NCBI GenBank assembly: GCA_003667245.1
Contig: RCNN01000011.1
Span: 1-64,000, forward strand
Reading direction: 5' to 3'
Origin: Heterostelium multicystogenum
Taxonomy: Eukaryota; Evosea; Eumycetozoa; Acytosteliales; Acytosteliaceae
Length of the DNA stretch: 64,000 nucleotides
Below the pieces are notes generated by a model. It was given only the letters and a program-made list of their open reading frames with translations. It did not search any database and had not been told where the DNA came from. A program made the position numbers and the translations under genes. Shown here piece after piece: positions 35,232 to 49,814 of this stretch. Positions within the stretch are counted from its first letter, which is position 1. The number at the start of each line of letters is the position of its first letter.

Positions 35232-38200
35232 CTATAATTTTGTCTTCACAACGAGCAAAGTTATAAACGACACAATTAAAACTGTAATTGTTATTCTAAA
35301 GATCATCTTGGGTTCCATTAATTTATCAGCAAATGTCTTGCGATTCAACTCAAGCTCTTCTTGTTTCCATTTTTTTTCTAGCTCCTCTTTCTTTTCCAAA
35401 TATTTGCTTCTCTTTTGCTCTTTAGTAAGTGTAGGTTTCTTTGGCTCATTTGCCTCAATTTTCTCCTCCTTCTTTTCTTCTTTGACCTTTGGTGGCGGGC
35501 AACTCTCATTACAATCAAGAAGTTTATCATAGTTGGTATTCTTTATATTAAGTTCTGCTCTTTTTGATTTAGCAAGACTACATGTCCAACGTTCTTTTCT
35601 TGTTTTACATTGACAATAAACATTTAAACTAAATATAATAAATATTATTAATATCAAAACTAAATGGCTTATGTTAATTATTAATTACCTTGATTTACAT
35701 GGTGCGCATGCACCTTTATGACAAGTTTCTGGACAAGAATGATTACAATTCTCTAAAAATTTGTGACAAACGTTTCCACAAGAATAGATATCTCTTTCCA
35801 ATTTTTTCTGGAGCTACGTACTCAAAGCATGGAACCAATAGTGTATTACTTTGGCAATGACATTTAACTTTTACAGATTTTTTGCATGTTGGACAATCAT
35901 TTAAATGGCACAATAGATCACAACGATGAGTGCAACCCTTGGGTCTTTCATTTTGGCATGGTAGCTCACAAACCTGACATGTATCTAGGTTGGAATCTTC
36001 ATCTTCTTCATCGATATCCTCATCTTCATAGGTCTCCTCAACAATTTGTTGACCGTCTTCAGTGATTAGCTGTCGATGAATTGAAACTTTATGACACTTG
36101 GCTCGACAGAAATGGTTTCCACACTCCAAGAGATTCTTACATTCACTCTCACAGCTATATGTTAACTCTCCAGAACAAATGATATTCTTTGATTCATGCT
36201 GTCCAATACAGCTTCTTTCAATTGGTACCAAGCAAGGCGGGCACCGAACATCGGCAAGTACAATAGGCTGAGGGAATTGAACCATCTTTTCTTTGGGAAT
36301 AGTCTGGATCGTCTGACCTTTGTACTCTAACAGTGGCTTTACTCTGTAGTTGATATTGGGTATGGGATCGTGACAAGTGTTGGGACAATTGTGTGGGCAA
36401 CCTGGGAGAGGTGCACCACAAATCCTGTCACATGGCTTGCAAGCTCCAAAGTGGCATCCATGTCTCCTTCTTTTAGGATGATGGCAAGTAGTTGGATGCG
36501 TACATAGCTTTCTGCAACGTGGCGGTTGTATCCTCTTTTCGGTGCCACATACTACATCTATATAGGTACACTTACAAGGACAATAAATCCTAACCGTCAA
36601 ATTACATGGAAGACATTTTCCTTGGTGACAAGTTGCTTTACAACGATGATTTCCACAACCTAATTTCTCGCCCTAGAATAATAGTTAATTTCATCATCTC
36701 GATAATATACTACTTTAAATATTTACACATTCTTCTTCACATGAAGGACAGTCTGTACCTGTACAGCAACGCTTTCTGCATCGATGACGTCCACAGTTTC
36801 TTATATTATTACACTTGTTTGTACATATCAACTCTTTGGAACATGGCATATCCTTTACGAGACTACCACAATTGCATTTCTTTGTAGTGACTTGGTTACA
36901 GCTTGTGCAGTCGCCAGTGTGGCAACGGTTGTAACATCTATGACCACATGGCAAAAGCTTATTACATGTTCCACCACACGATTTAGGAGTTGGAACATTG
37001 CAATCCAATTTAAATTGCTTAGCCCCGCAGCCACATACCCTTGGCGCAGTCAAAGCACATGGATCGCACCCATCACAACATATCTTTGTACATTTATGCT
37101 TATTGCATGACAATAACTTATTACATACGGAATCACATACATTTTCAGAGGCACAGAATGTTTCTTTGCTAGATCTTTTACATCTACATTGCTTAATCGA
37201 TGCTAGAAGTGCTGTTAATTTCACGTTGGGTCTATCTATTATTTGATAACAATCATTGACATACTCTTTTCGCATGGTGGATGATCACCTTTGTGACAGA
37301 TTGACTCGCAAATATGAGAACAACTCAATCTCTTTTGAACATTGATTTTCACAACTGTAGAATTGACCATCTTTACATCGCTGAACCTTTGTCTCTCGAC
37401 CGCAATAACATTTAGATTGAATGGTTCTTGAACATGGCAGACATGCACCAGGATGGCACAATAGAAGACATGTATGCTCGCAGCCACCTAACTTTCGCTT
37501 GCAGACCTCGCCGCAAGAATGAGGCGCGCACCAAGGGTCAACCGGTGGATTGGTCGTTTTTGCCACAAAAGCATAGATAACGATCAGGGGCATCTTGTTT
37601 ATAATATTGATGTCTGCAATTGGGACATAGCCAATGTGGTTGAGCACGATTCGATTGACAAGCCTCTGATGCTGCACTGATGAGCAATCTCTCACGAGAC
37701 CAGCTCTGGGAGCAATTCAAATGCAACAAACAATAGCAATGAGAACATTGCCAAATGGAATCTGCTGGCTTAACTCTTTCGAGACACACCAAACAGGTTG
37801 AAATACCTCGTGTTGTCTCTTTGATTAGTCTCTTAATGTTCATCTCCTTTGAGAAAGCATTCTCGTCCACTGCAGAACTTGCATTGCCACCAGTACTGTA
37901 GCTTTCAAATATCTTGTCATACTGCTTCTGTTGCTGCTCATCATCTGAGTCATTGTCATCATCCGATGAATTGTAATCATCGGAATCATCGGAATCGATG
38001 TTATATTTTTGAACCAACTCCTTGTATTTCTCAAGTGTAAGCAATACAGGTAACTCTTTCTTTTGAACCGTAGTCTCTTGATTTATATTTGAATTTGTAC
38101 TTGATGATGTTGATGTTGTAGTTGTCGTAGTAGTAGTTGTTGATGTTGATACAGATGTATGAGATTTATGTAAAGACTGTCCCAAATTTGGTGAGACACT

Positions 38201-38572
38201 CCATTGGTTCACTTGATTAGTTTGCTTTGTTTGTCTATCAGTATTATTATTTTCCAACGATCTACTCAATTTAGGTCTATTGTTATTTCTATGACTTGTG
38301 GCGCGATCATTATTAATATTGCCTGTTGTAGATTCTTTATTACTATGACCTCCAAACCTGCCACTACTGCTTGTGTTGTTCTTGCTTCTATAAGTTCTTC
38401 TTATGGTGTTACCATGGTGTTTAGGAGTAACATTTTCTTCATCATTCTCATTGATGCTAGTAATATTGGTATTTGCATAATTTCTTCTCCTGCCATTGCT
38501 ATTACCACTGACAGCACCAACACCAGTACCAGTACCAGAGTTGTTGCTATGAGTAAAGTAGACAGTAGACAT
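35232..38572 (-). CDS. NFXL1 homologue: RING-like plus NF-X1 zinc fingers, C-terminal membrane anchor
   Basis: The N-terminus is Asn/Ser/Thr-rich with a poly-Thr tract and an acidic DSDDSDDYNSSDDD region. A RING/PHD-type finger follows (CLVCLERVKPADSIWQCSHC ... WLCPNCR). A long series of NF-X1 fingers (C..HSCGEVC, C.HTCLLLCHPGACLPC, CGHRCYNRCHTGDCTSC, CNHSCPETCHKGACAPC and others) continues across two introns, about 36675-36735 and 35626-35690. After the last finger come a charged coiled coil (KYLEKKEELEKKWKQEELEL) and a terminal hydrophobic helix (IFRITITVLIVSFITLLVV). A terminal anchor after NF-X1 fingers distinguishes NFXL1 from NFX1. NFX1 relatives are RING-type ubiquitin ligases or transcription regulators; a membrane-tethered ligase is likely here. 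Frame breaks occur near 37555, 37330, 37270 and 35800. Its 3' end converges with the sphingomyelinase-like gene, 57 bp away. Confidence 0.9.
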
Positions 38573-39298
38573 CTTTTTAATTCAAAGCCTTAAAAAGAAG
38601 ATGATTATTCTCAGAATATGCAAATCAATTTACAATGATTTTTTAAATAATGTACCATCCCACCCACAGATTCAATTCAAGTTTGACCTTAAAATTTAAA
38701 AAAGTCAAACCAACAATCTGACTGGTCAGATATTTTGTAAAACTAAGAATTTCATCCATTTATTATTATTATTATTTTATTTTTATTTTATGTTCTGCCT
38801 GCATGATATATTATAAAATAGATTGATAATAATGAAATTCCAAACAAACTAAATTTACATGTTCCAAAAAATGGTATTTTTAATTCAGAACCAAACAAAA
38901 CAGTTTGTTACGTAATACAACCAGTTGAGTTAAAACTGAGAAATCAACCTGATCTACAGTTCCATTCTTTCAGAATTTGTTATTAAGTCATGGAATAAAA
39001 AAAAGAAGAATGGAAGATGTACCCCCAAAAGTTCGATTCATTTTGTTTTTTTTTGATTTTAATTCTAGATGGAAGCATCAGCAAATCAATAAAAATTAAT
39101 TAATTATAAATAAATTAATAGAATACTGAAAGATGATGAATATGATCTACCCCCATTTGAATGAATATAAATAGTCAACACCAAGGTTGTCTAATAATTA
39201 TTACCAAACTTGACAACTAAAAAACTATAATTAAAACTAAACTAAATATAAATATATATATCTAGAAATAACAATAATTATATCTATATAATAATAAA
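38573..39298. promoter_or_regulatory. Divergent promoter region, NFXL1 (-) and GST (+)
   Basis: About 730 bp of AT-rich DNA. A TATA-like TATAAATAG at 39166-39174 lies about 130 bp before the GST start, preceded by CTACCCCCATTTG at 39150. No gene seen. Confidence 0.5.
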
Positions 39299-39911
39299 AT
39301 GAAAGCAGCCAAACCAACATTATTCTATTTCGATGCCAGAGCTCGTGCAGAAACTATTCGTTTCATTTTGAAGTTGAAGGGAGTCGCCTTCAATGATGTC
39401 AGAGTAAAGGAAATCAATGAGGATCTAAAGGCTAGAACTGCATTTGGACAGGTTCCATATTATGTTGATGAGCATATCAGTTTGTCGCAATCGCTTTCAA
39501 TTGAGTCGTATTTGTCAGAGATCCACGGATTGGCGGGTCAGAATACAGTGGAGCGTGCTTTCATTAGCCAATATGTACATGCCACCCAAGATGTTTATAA
39601 TCCATACTTCCGCGCAAACACGGAAGCCGAAAACCTCAAATTCAAACAAGAAATCGCACCAAAATTCCTTACACGTTTCGAACACCATCTCAGAGAGGCC
39701 GGTGGTGAACATTTCGTTGGCAACCGATTGACTCATGCCGACATCTCTGTTTTCGCATTGCTGGACTACTTCCACCAAACAAACTCACAACAATCTTCTT
39801 GAAGTACTCGCTCCATACAAACTTCTAATACAATTTTACAATAAGATAGCTGCAATCCCCGAAATTGCTGAACACATCCAAACCAGACCAAAAGACAAGA
39901 CTATAATATAA
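39299..39911 (+). CDS. Glutathione S-transferase (sigma/alpha-like)
   Basis: The N-terminal thioredoxin fold starts KPTLFYFDARARAETIRFIL, with the catalytic Tyr expected at Y in LFYFD and the R-A-E-T-I-R segment. GQVPYYVDEHISLSQSLSIE contains the cis-Pro and the SQS glutathione-binding motif (usually QS). The C-terminal helical domain includes FVGNRLTHADISVFALLDYF, the GST core N-capping region. One frame break near 39778-39785 hides the end, which resumes HNNLLEVLAPYKLL and runs to TAA at 39911, giving about 203 residues, the usual length. It conjugates glutathione to electrophiles in the cytosol. Single exon. Confidence 0.9.
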
Positions 39912-42900
39912 CTGGAAGCGATAATATAATATTAATTGGAATTTTTAAACCAATTTCAAATGTACATAATAAATAAAAACCCTTATATACGCCAAACATC
40001 ATTAAACTTCAAACTCATTCTGAGAGTTACAGACAGATCTTTATCATCTTCTATTAGAATCAATCTGAAGCATTCAAACAACAATAACAACAAAATCAAC
40101 AAACTAATATTATTTATAAAATAGAGATAAATTATAAACCATTCTTATAATTCAAGTCGAATGTGTACATTTAGTTATCTTTATCCATTTCTTCGGCTTA
40201 CTACTTCCTCATGTATGATCTTGATTTTTAAACTTATGGAATTAAAAATTGTGGTGAGGGGAAGTGGATGGATGTATATATCTTACAAACACGTCAATCA
40301 ATCACCAAATATACATAAGAAAGAATGGATGTTAATCTTAATAAATATTGACTCAACCAACAACACAACAACAACAACAGGTAACCTGTATAAATCAACC
40401 ATCAATCCTGAATTTATCAGCTGTCATTAGATATTACTTACTTATGTTTTTGATTCAATTGATTTGATGAATGTCAAATACTAATCTCTTGTAGATACAA
40501 CATCAACTGAACACACTTCACTCCATTCTACACACAAAACAACACAAAATATAACACACTTCACTCTATTACTGTTATCTATCATTTGTACCTATTTAAC
40601 TAAATAAAGACACAACCAATATTAATCATCAGTCAATCACTCAATCAATATCTGTTGAATGATTTATTAAAAAATAAAAACATACATGTAATTAATGAAG
40701 TAAAAAAATAAAAGTAAACTACTCCTATTCAATCTTATTAAAATGATTACATCGTGATTGAAAATATCGGTAGTAGAGAAAGAAAAACTTGTTTATCTTG
40801 ATAACTTCACAATCCACCAAGCACCCACTCACCCAACAAACATCAACAATACACATTATTCACAACCACACTACCTTTTAAAAGGGCATAACTTGCTCAC
40901 CCCACCACTCCATCATTAAAAAACAAACCATCAATTTCTAAAGACTACTACTTTCTAATGTTATTATTTTTTGTTTTAATTAATTGAAGGAAGAAAAAAG
41001 CATGCTCTCTCAAATATATTAGTTTAAAAAAACCAATAATCATCCAAATCAAATCAATCAATCAATAAAACTACTTTAGTTTAGTGAACCATAAAAAACA
41101 TTAATAATAATAATCACAAAAACAACAAAGGCAGATAATAAAATATAGAGAGCAGATAATAAATATATAATTATAAATAGTATTATTATTACTTTAGGTT
41201 TAGGTTCTATCATACACATTCGTTGTTGGATTGGATAAAAGACTGAAGTAATTATTAAAACAAAAGGTTACCTCTCTATACCACTTCTTTGGTCTTCTTT
41301 CTTCTCTCTTATTTTGTTTTGTATATTTTTCCGAACTTTTTACATTTTGGTGGAACAAGTTTGTCAACAGTCTTTGAAATAAGCAACAACAACAACTTTT
41401 CAATTGTAACCAGGAATATTGTATTGTTGACATAAAATTTATTCAATTCGGTCTTCGTGACATTTTCGTGATTATCATGTATAGAATAACAGACAGTTTT
41501 GATGTTTCATGATGAAAACCAAGACCATCAATCATATGTCGAATTATTGTTAATTCATTGTTTTGTCCATTTTGGCAGTGATTGTTGTCTTACATTTGCA
41601 TATGCAAACAATCTAAACAAAGATACAGTGTTCTGAATGTTTCAAGTCAGGAAGCAGAGGAGTAGTGGATCACTGAAAACTATGAAGCTGACAGAATTCC
41701 ATTCACAAAAAACGGTGGTGACATGACACCTTTATTTTATCATTTCATGAATTGTTTTTCAAGTTTTTGTGGAGTTGCACACGCCAAACCATCACCAAAG
41801 TTTTCTTCCAAAAGAACACTCTTGCGCACACTGTCACTATCAAATATGAAAAAAATTCTTAAGGACCCAATTTTATATTTTTTTCAAACATTATTTTTAT
41901 GGTGGTTTTAATCTTTTTTTAGACTCCATGTTTTGTCATGCAAATAGGGACAGTCTCAACAATACGATGTTGTTTTGTGTGGGGCTGGTGTTTGTTTTAT
42001 TGAGTTTTTACCATTTCTTTCAGATGGTGTGGGTTGTTGCCTACTACTGTTGATATTTTAGTACTAATCTAATAAATATTATAACTTATATAATGTTGTG
42101 TTGGGTTGCCTAAATTTTTTGAATAGAGGTAGTTGTATTAAAAAGATTACTAATACTAAACTACATTTTTTTAAAATCAATCACTCACACAAAATTAATC
42201 TGCCAATCACCATTAATCCAAATTATCAAATCAACTTTAAAGTATATAAAAATATATCTTTATATTTATAAAGATTAGCTGAACTGGAAAGCAAAGCTAC
42301 CATACACATACAATAAAAGTAGTAAAAGTAATATCAAAGAAAGATAACAATAATTATAGATTTAGATATTGGCACACTAGGACACCTATAAATCAAAATC
42401 AAAATCAAATCAATAAGATAATATATATAGCTTACTACACATTCTTTCATTGTTTGGAGAGTAAGAATAGTTTAGTTTAGTTAGACAATAACATTAAAAG
42501 TGTTACCATCAATCTACCAACCCAAATTATCACTCAATCTATTCAGACAATTCAGTCAGTCAAACAGTTTGGCTTCTATCTTTTTTTTCATTTCAATTGT
42601 TACTGTTATTATTGATGATGTTGTTTGATGTTGTTGTTTGTTGCCAAACAAATTATAACAGTTATTAATATGAGGTAAAATGTATTTATATCTTATTTTT
42701 TTGTTTGTGCTAATTTGGGTGGTTTTTTTTTTGGTTTTTCAAATTTATTTTGATACACTTTTTTCATCAATCAGTTGGAATCACAATCACAATGTTATTT
42801 TTATTATTTTTTTTTGTTTTGGCTGATTGATTAACTACATTATCACAACAATCCCATTATCAAAATCATTTTTATTATTGTGTTATTCGCTAGATCAAAA

Positions 42901-43326
42901 TAGATTAGATTAGATTGATATTTTTATTTACTGTAATATTTGCTTGGTTTATTTTTTTACATTAAATCATATACATATTTCTTATATATATACTTATTTT
43001 GTAATAATAGTTGTAATAATCATAGTAATAATACAAGTAATACTAATTATTTAAATAATATAAAAAATTAGGTTTTCAAATATCAAGTTCAATCTTGTCT
43101 TATCTTAATTAGATTAATATAAAAGTATACGGAGGACGGATACAGACAGACATTTTTTTGTATACAGATAGGATTTGATTAGAAAAGAAGAAACAAGGAA
43201 AAAGGAAAGGGTTGTTGGTTTGATTATAGTCAAAAAAACTAAAAACAAAAAACACCAATCAAAAAAGAAAGAAAGTAATCACACCAATCATATAGAGTAG
43301 TTGATATAGATAAGAGGAGATAGACG
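39912..43326. other. Long AT-rich intergenic region
   Basis: About 3.4 kb. Frames at 39936-40124, 40161-40430, 41200-41433 (reverse) and 41723-41911 are low-complexity or Phe/Lys-rich and match nothing I recognise. A patch at about 41502-41636 (MFHDENQDHQSYVELLLIHC and GSDCCLTFAYANNLNKDTVF in one frame) is slightly coding-like but isolated. The right-hand part presumably holds the promoter of the 43327 gene. No RNA gene or transposon seen. Confidence 0.45.
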
Positions 43327-44831
43327 ATGACTAAAATCGAAAAGGTTGTTGTGGAGGAGGATGACGATGACGACATCGAGTCAGTAAAGGGAACCAACAC
43401 GTTCCAGTCCATTCCATTTGTTGGGTGCATTCTGTTTTATATTGGCGATTATCGCTGGTGTCGTGTGCTGTCTCGTCTCGACACTGATCAGCGACATCAC
43501 ACCCAAGACTCGTGGTATCATTTTCTTCACAACCTTTGTAACATTTATCATTCTGCTGTTCTTTTGTCTGTGCTGCACATACTATCTGGGTGCATCGCGT
43601 GAAGCATGGGAGACTCCAACTTTCACCGGTGTGCGTTGGAACTTCACAAAACATCGTCGCTATGGCAGGTCTCTTTGTGGAGTTTGTACAGATTTGCTCG
43701 TTTGGATTCAATAAGCAGTTTGGAAGCTACTACGGATCGTCGTTCTTTGAGTACTTCAAGCACGTCGCCACTCCCTACAACAAGGGTGAGTACTTTGAAG
43801 TCGCCTACTGGGTTATGTTCGTCGTGGCTTTCTCTCCATACATTTTTGTCATTGCAATTCGTATTATGATCTACATGTACGGTATCAGACGTGGTGCCGA
43901 CTCTGCAGCTTCTGTCGTCGAGCGTTACCAAGACAACATCTATTCTATCCTCTGGTTCCTCGTAAACACACTCTACTTCCCCGTCATTACAATGATGTTG
44001 GCCGGAACCAGTTGTACATTTAGCAACACTACTGCAGACGGCGCCAACGCCCCACCCACACTCGACGCCGACCAGTCCATTGTCTGCTTGCAGGGCAAAC
44101 ACATCGGTTTCCTCGTCTGCACCATGATTGCACTCATCATCTACTATCCAGCCGCATCTTTTGCACAGTCACAGACACAGAACATCTCTGACATCAAGTT
44201 CAAGCCAAAGGTCGTATTCGTCATGTTGCAAGGTAAATTCGTCATGGGTGCCATTTGTGTCGCCTTTGCCAACAACAAGTACTGGGCATACATCTCAACA
44301 GCAGTCGTAATCAACTTTTTCTTTTTGATGCTCAACATCGTCTTCCAACCATGCTTGTTGCGTTGGGTCAACCGTTTGCGTACAGTCTTCTTTGCACTCT
44401 CGTTCTGGTCGACCATCGTATTGGCCATCACCAACATTCTCTACTATGACAAAGTCACAGGAAAAATGAAGTCTGGCTCAAGCTCCAAGACAATGCCACT
44501 CATCATTTTGCTGGTTGGTTGGGGTATCATCATTGTTTTCTTCACAGGTTTCTTCTTGGGATATCGTCACCTCTTTGAACAACTGCGAAACAAACTCAAG
44601 AACGACAGATCACAGCACAAGTCATCTTCATCAGCCAACTCTCCTCAAGGAGCTGGTGCAAGTCATAACGAACAAGAACTAGATGAAATACCAAGCATTC
44701 ACCAACAACAGCCAACCAAACCAAACATTATTCCACCACCAAGAGAAGAAGAAGTCTCGTCACCAACAAACAATAGTAACCTAAATAATAATAATATTTC
44801 AGAAGATTCATCATCATCCGATGAATCATAA
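43327..44831 (+). CDS. Multi-pass membrane protein of unknown function
   Basis: An acidic cytosolic start (MTKIEKVVVEEDDDDDIESV) leads to a series of hydrophobic helices: LLGAFCFILAIIAGVVCCLV, GIIFFTTFVTFIILLFFCLC, VAYWVMFVVAFSPYIFVIAI, YSILWFLVNTLYFPVITMML, IGFLVCTMIALIIYYPAASF, YWAYISTAVVINFFFLMLNI, TVFFALSFWSTIVLAITNIL and IILLVGWGIIIVFFTGFFLG, about eight in all. A soluble loop between helices 4 and 5 has two Cys and N-x-T sites. The tail (about 95 residues) is charged, Ser/Asn-rich and ends EDSSSSDES. I do not recognise the family; a transporter, channel or receptor are all possible. Frame breaks near 43420 and 43650 are flanked by hydrophobic segments that join well, indicating sequence errors. 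Confidence 0.7.
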
Positions 44832-45253
44832 ACAAACAAAAGAAAAAAAACAACAATAATAATAGTAGTAATATAATAATATCTTTATAATAATACCAGC
44901 AGGTAGCTTATACTTATATATATATAACCTAGAGCTCAACATCCCACCACCACCACAACTAAACATTTAAAATTATTTATTTTAATAAATTCAAACTCTC
45001 TCCAGATCAATGTAATATTAAAAAACACAATACTAAAAGCAAACAGAATCTTTAAATTATTCATTATTCGTTTCAAATTGAATATGTATAAATATGAATT
45101 TGATTTATCTGTTGTGAATGTTTAATTTTATTTTTTGATTTTTTACTCATTTTGACTTTTATTGAATGAACGCTGCTAAAATTGTACAACTAGCAGTATA
45201 TTTTTAATTAGAAACTAAAAACTACATATCTTATTTATTTATATATATCTAAA
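44832..45253. other. Spacer between the membrane protein gene and UFM1
   Basis: About 420 bp containing the 3' UTR of the upstream gene and the UFM1 promoter. AT-rich; no gene seen. Confidence 0.45.
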
Positions 45254-45798
<545 letters not shown>

Positions 45799-45902
45799 AC
45801 AACATCATACCAGTAAAATACATTTAAAATTTATATTATCACTTCAAATCATTTGGATAGACTTTTTTAGTTCATTGGGAAATTCATTACAGTTTATTAG
45901 CG

Positions 45903-48900
45903 CTAATAATTGTTCAAATGTTCATGTGAATGTTTGCTTTTGACATAGTTGATTCTCATACACTTTGGACAACGATCTTTAATATAGCATGCTCTGTGTG
46001 CTAAGGAATTACATTTATCGCATTGAATGACTTTATGAACATCCAACTTCATCCACGAGAACAACAATTCATCTTCATTGCAAAACTCACAAATGAATCC
46101 TTTACCTTTGCACGTCTAAAGAAGATTATGATTAGCATCGCAAGCAAAGTTTAATTTGAAGTTATTTGTTCTACTTACATCACATGTTTTGGTTACATGA
46201 TGTATATATTTCTCCATGATGTCGAGGATTTGAGGAGTAAGTGTGCCGGCATGGCATTTCTCCAGATCTTCTAGTGAGTAAAGATGTACATTTTCAGTGA
46301 GAATATAATCTCTTAGTTGTGTTAGGTTTTCGAGTGATCGCTTGTTTCTGCAAGTCTGAATGTATTCGCTAATAAAGTGTAGCTTCTTTCTCCACTCTAG
46401 TGCTTTTGCGAGAGTGTTTGAAACCTCGTATACCAGCGGATTGAATCTAAAGATATCGAATGGCTGACTAAAGTTTTGTAAAATGTATTGCTTTGATGAG
46501 TTCGATACTGGATATACCTTGTAGTCCCAGTGATAGAGGATTCGTGATGGCAAAGGCATCTTTTGATTGGTATGACACTTTGTACAGAACCATTCACCTG
46601 TGTAGTAGCAGAATCTTGTTTTGAAGAATCCCACTAAATATTTGAGAGCCAAGGTTAGTATGTTTGGTCGAGTTGGTTCCTCTTGATTGTTTTGTTATTA
46701 CGTTTATCTAAATTGGCATTGCAACTTGGACACAGTTGGGATGTATATTCTTTCGACAGTTTCTTCTTGAACTCTTTGTTAACAAAACAAGAGATCATCC
46801 TCACCTGCATATATATTCTTTTTCTTTGATCTTCCTTTCGTTTCGTTTTCACGTGTGTAGTCACTGATAAGATGGAAATTGGTGAAGGAGTCGACTGATG
46901 TAGAAAGTCTGCTGTTTTGTTCTTCTTTTTCACGCTCAACCATTCTGAGTGCTTGTGTGAGATATGGATTAGGAATAAATGTGGACGATACATTTTCTTT
47001 AAATCTATCATCTGGAGAGCTACCATAGCTATTGAAATGGTGTCCACTGGCATTGCTATTATTACTGTTACCAACTCCAATCATATTATTGTTATTATTG
47101 GTTTTGCTATTGTTGATTGGAATTGATTGAGCCGAGCTTGTTGGTGTATATGGCAAATTGCTGCTGCTATTGTTGATGTTGTTGTTGTTGTTGTTGGCAT
47201 GGTTACTATCATAACTATTATTTGTATTGAAATCTTCGTTCTCAACCAAATTTGATAGATAGTTACCAATCTCGGATGATGACAAAAGAGTTGATCTGGG
47301 AATGGCTTTTGTGATGGTTGGTGGTGCTGGATTGGTTGTATCATTAAATGACATCGATTGTCTGCTATTAGTCATGGTGGTGAAAGAAGAAGATGGTGTG
47401 TAAAGTTGATTGATTGACTGTGGCTGAGGTGGGGATGATGGTGATTTAGAATTCTCTCTATTCAACAAGTCCGATAATGTTTCATTGAATGAATCCAATC
47501 CATCTTCCTTGTATGTATCGCTACTGTTGTCATCTACTAAAACATTTGGTTTCGGCTCGACACTTTCTTTGACAATATCTTCTGTTGTTGACTTATAGCT
47601 ATTATTTACACTATCGACTGAGGATTGTTGCTCTTGCTGCTGCTGCTGCTGCTGATCTGGATGTACTGGTGTAGCGACTGAAACAATGTTGCCAATTGAA
47701 GATGACATCTCTGGCTTCTCACACTTGGGTGGAGAGGATTCAATGCTCACTGACGATGGGGTTGCTGTGACCGGTGTGATATCTACTGATGACGTTGGTA
47801 TGCTGTCCTGTTGCACGTCATCAGTTGACTCGATATTGATTTCCTTTGCCTTTACTTTTCTAATCTTTTTCTTGATGATCTTTGTATGTACTACCTTTTT
47901 GAAAGTTGTAGTTGGTGCTGGAGGATTGATGTCATCCCACCTCAACTGGAAGGTGACACTTTGAAATAGATCAGTGAGTTGTCTCTGAAACTGTTGACGA
48001 TAGTTTTTGTTCAGCAAAAGTGAACTCTGTGAGTATGTCTCTTTCAACTTTGATTCATTATCAAACACTGTCTTTGTGCATGCCGATAAAGCACTCTCAG
48101 TAAACAACTTGTACATCCAAGCTTTTAGCTTGGTATCTACATTTCCATTTGGATATATTCTGTTGATTTGATCGATATCGTTCATTCTACTCATATCATT
48201 AGAACATAACCATTCTATACATTCCCACTTATTGGTTGCTAAACAATAATATTAGTAGCCACAACATTAGCTCACGCCTCTCAACCTACCATTGTTATTA
48301 AATATAAAATCATTCAGGAGGATTTGATCGATCGAGAAATATAGTGATTCGACACAACGATCACTTAGTGTGAGTGATGATCCTTTGCCTCCAAATTCCA
48401 AGAGCACAGCCTTCGAGGCCTTGGATAGATTTTCAAGCAGGATCTCCCAGCTCTCAGAGTACTTGTCCAAAATCATCTGATCCTCATCCTCTTTAGTGAT
48501 TTCATCAAGAATTTCGTCAAGATTGTTGATATCCAATGTGTCATCTGTTGCTGGGGTTGCTGCTGTTGTCGTCGTCGAAGTCGTAGTATCGTACATAGGC
48601 AAGTTGCTGTTTGGAATGGTTGCTTTCGATGTTTCAGAGAACAGTGTCAAGGCAACGTCCTCCCAATAGTTTGGCTTATCCAAGTCCTTGTCCTTGACGA
48701 CTAGATTGAATTGGATGTGTGAAAGTGACTCTAAAATGCTAAAGAATGTTGTGGCAAACTCTGAATTCCTAAAGATCGATGTCTCTTTATAGTATGACTT
48801 GACGGTGTCCTGATCAAAGTAGAGTGCGCTCAAGTAGTCGGAGAGAGCACCTTCGTTCAGTGCCATTCTGATGAATATACGTCCACGACCAATCGATGAT

Positions 48901-49265
48901 CGAGTGCATTCCTTTGCAATATCTATGACCCTATTGGTATCGGGCAGACAACGTGGTAGATTCTCGAGAAAGTCCCACATATTTGTCTTACCAATGAAAT
49001 TTACATCTGAATCATATCAGTGTGGGTTAGTTATGTTATGTTGTAGTGGATCAGGCTGCAAAGTATTCCAATTACCTTTGATGCCATCGGACAATATCTT
49101 CTCGACATAAAAGCAAATCTTAAGCAGGTGTGGGTTTCTATCTTCAACCGACTCTGCTGAGCTGTTGTCAGTATGCACATTGGATGCCAACAGGTGTTGA
49201 ATGAATCCGTTAAGTTCACCAAGTAGTGGTAGACCACCTTTTGTACTTGCAGATAGCAAAGACAT
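45903..49265 (-). CDS. RUN plus Rubicon-homology domain protein (Rubicon/PLEKHM-like)
   Basis: Exon 1 is 49265-49076, exon 2 49006-48290, exon 3 48238-46180 (frame-broken) and the last exon 46115-45903; junctions are GT..AG. The N-terminal third is RUN-like (GELNGFIQHLLASN, NPHLLKICFYVEKILSDG, MWDFLENLPRCLPD, SSIGRGRIFIRMALNEGALS). The middle is Ser/Asn/Gln-rich. The C-terminus is a Rubicon-homology domain: CPSCNANLDK, YYTGEWFCTKCHTNQKMPLP, RILYHWDYKVYPVS, FISEYIQTC, DTCKGKGFICEFCNED and CDKCNSLAHRACYIKDRCPK, with paired cysteines for zinc. Such proteins bind Rab7 and regulate endosome or autophagosome maturation; which one this corresponds to is not settled. Frame breaks lie near 46790 and 46680. 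Its 3' end is 105 bp from that of UFM1 (convergent). Confidence 0.85.
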
Positions 49266-49814
49266 GCTAACTTTATTACAATCTCAAATGTGGTGTATTA
49301 TTGTCGCAATAGGTTGTTGTTGTTGATTCGTTCGAACTCTACTTTATAAAAATCACACCCCTAACCAAAGTTAACCTCCTAATGCAATGAGTCGTCAACA
49401 AACTATTACTATACTAAGTAAAGCGAAATTAAACCTATGAATCGAATATTCTAATAAATCCTCCTAATACCAATATTGGAATGCTTTTTAATAAAGGAAT
49501 AAATAAATATAAATAGTAATGCAGTTAAAAATACATTCACTAATACTTTTTGCTGTTGTGTTGTTGGTTGTTATGTAATAATTATAAAAATAAAATATTT
49601 ACTTGTTTATGTCGTTTATACAATATAATAAATATATATAATGATTAATTATTTAAAAAGACAACAGCAACAGCAACAATAATAATAGTAATTATTATAT
49701 AATATATTGGGTTGCTTTGTGTAGTGTTATTGTTCACAGTGGTGTAGGTATTTATATCAGTATAAACTTTTCAATAGATTCTTTTAAAAAAAATTCAGTA
49801 TAATATTTTTGCAG

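Noticed and set aside
41200..41433. Reverse-strand 77-codon frame in the 40-43 kb spacer
   Set aside because: Cys and Lys/Arg runs from simple repeats; no splice context or family.
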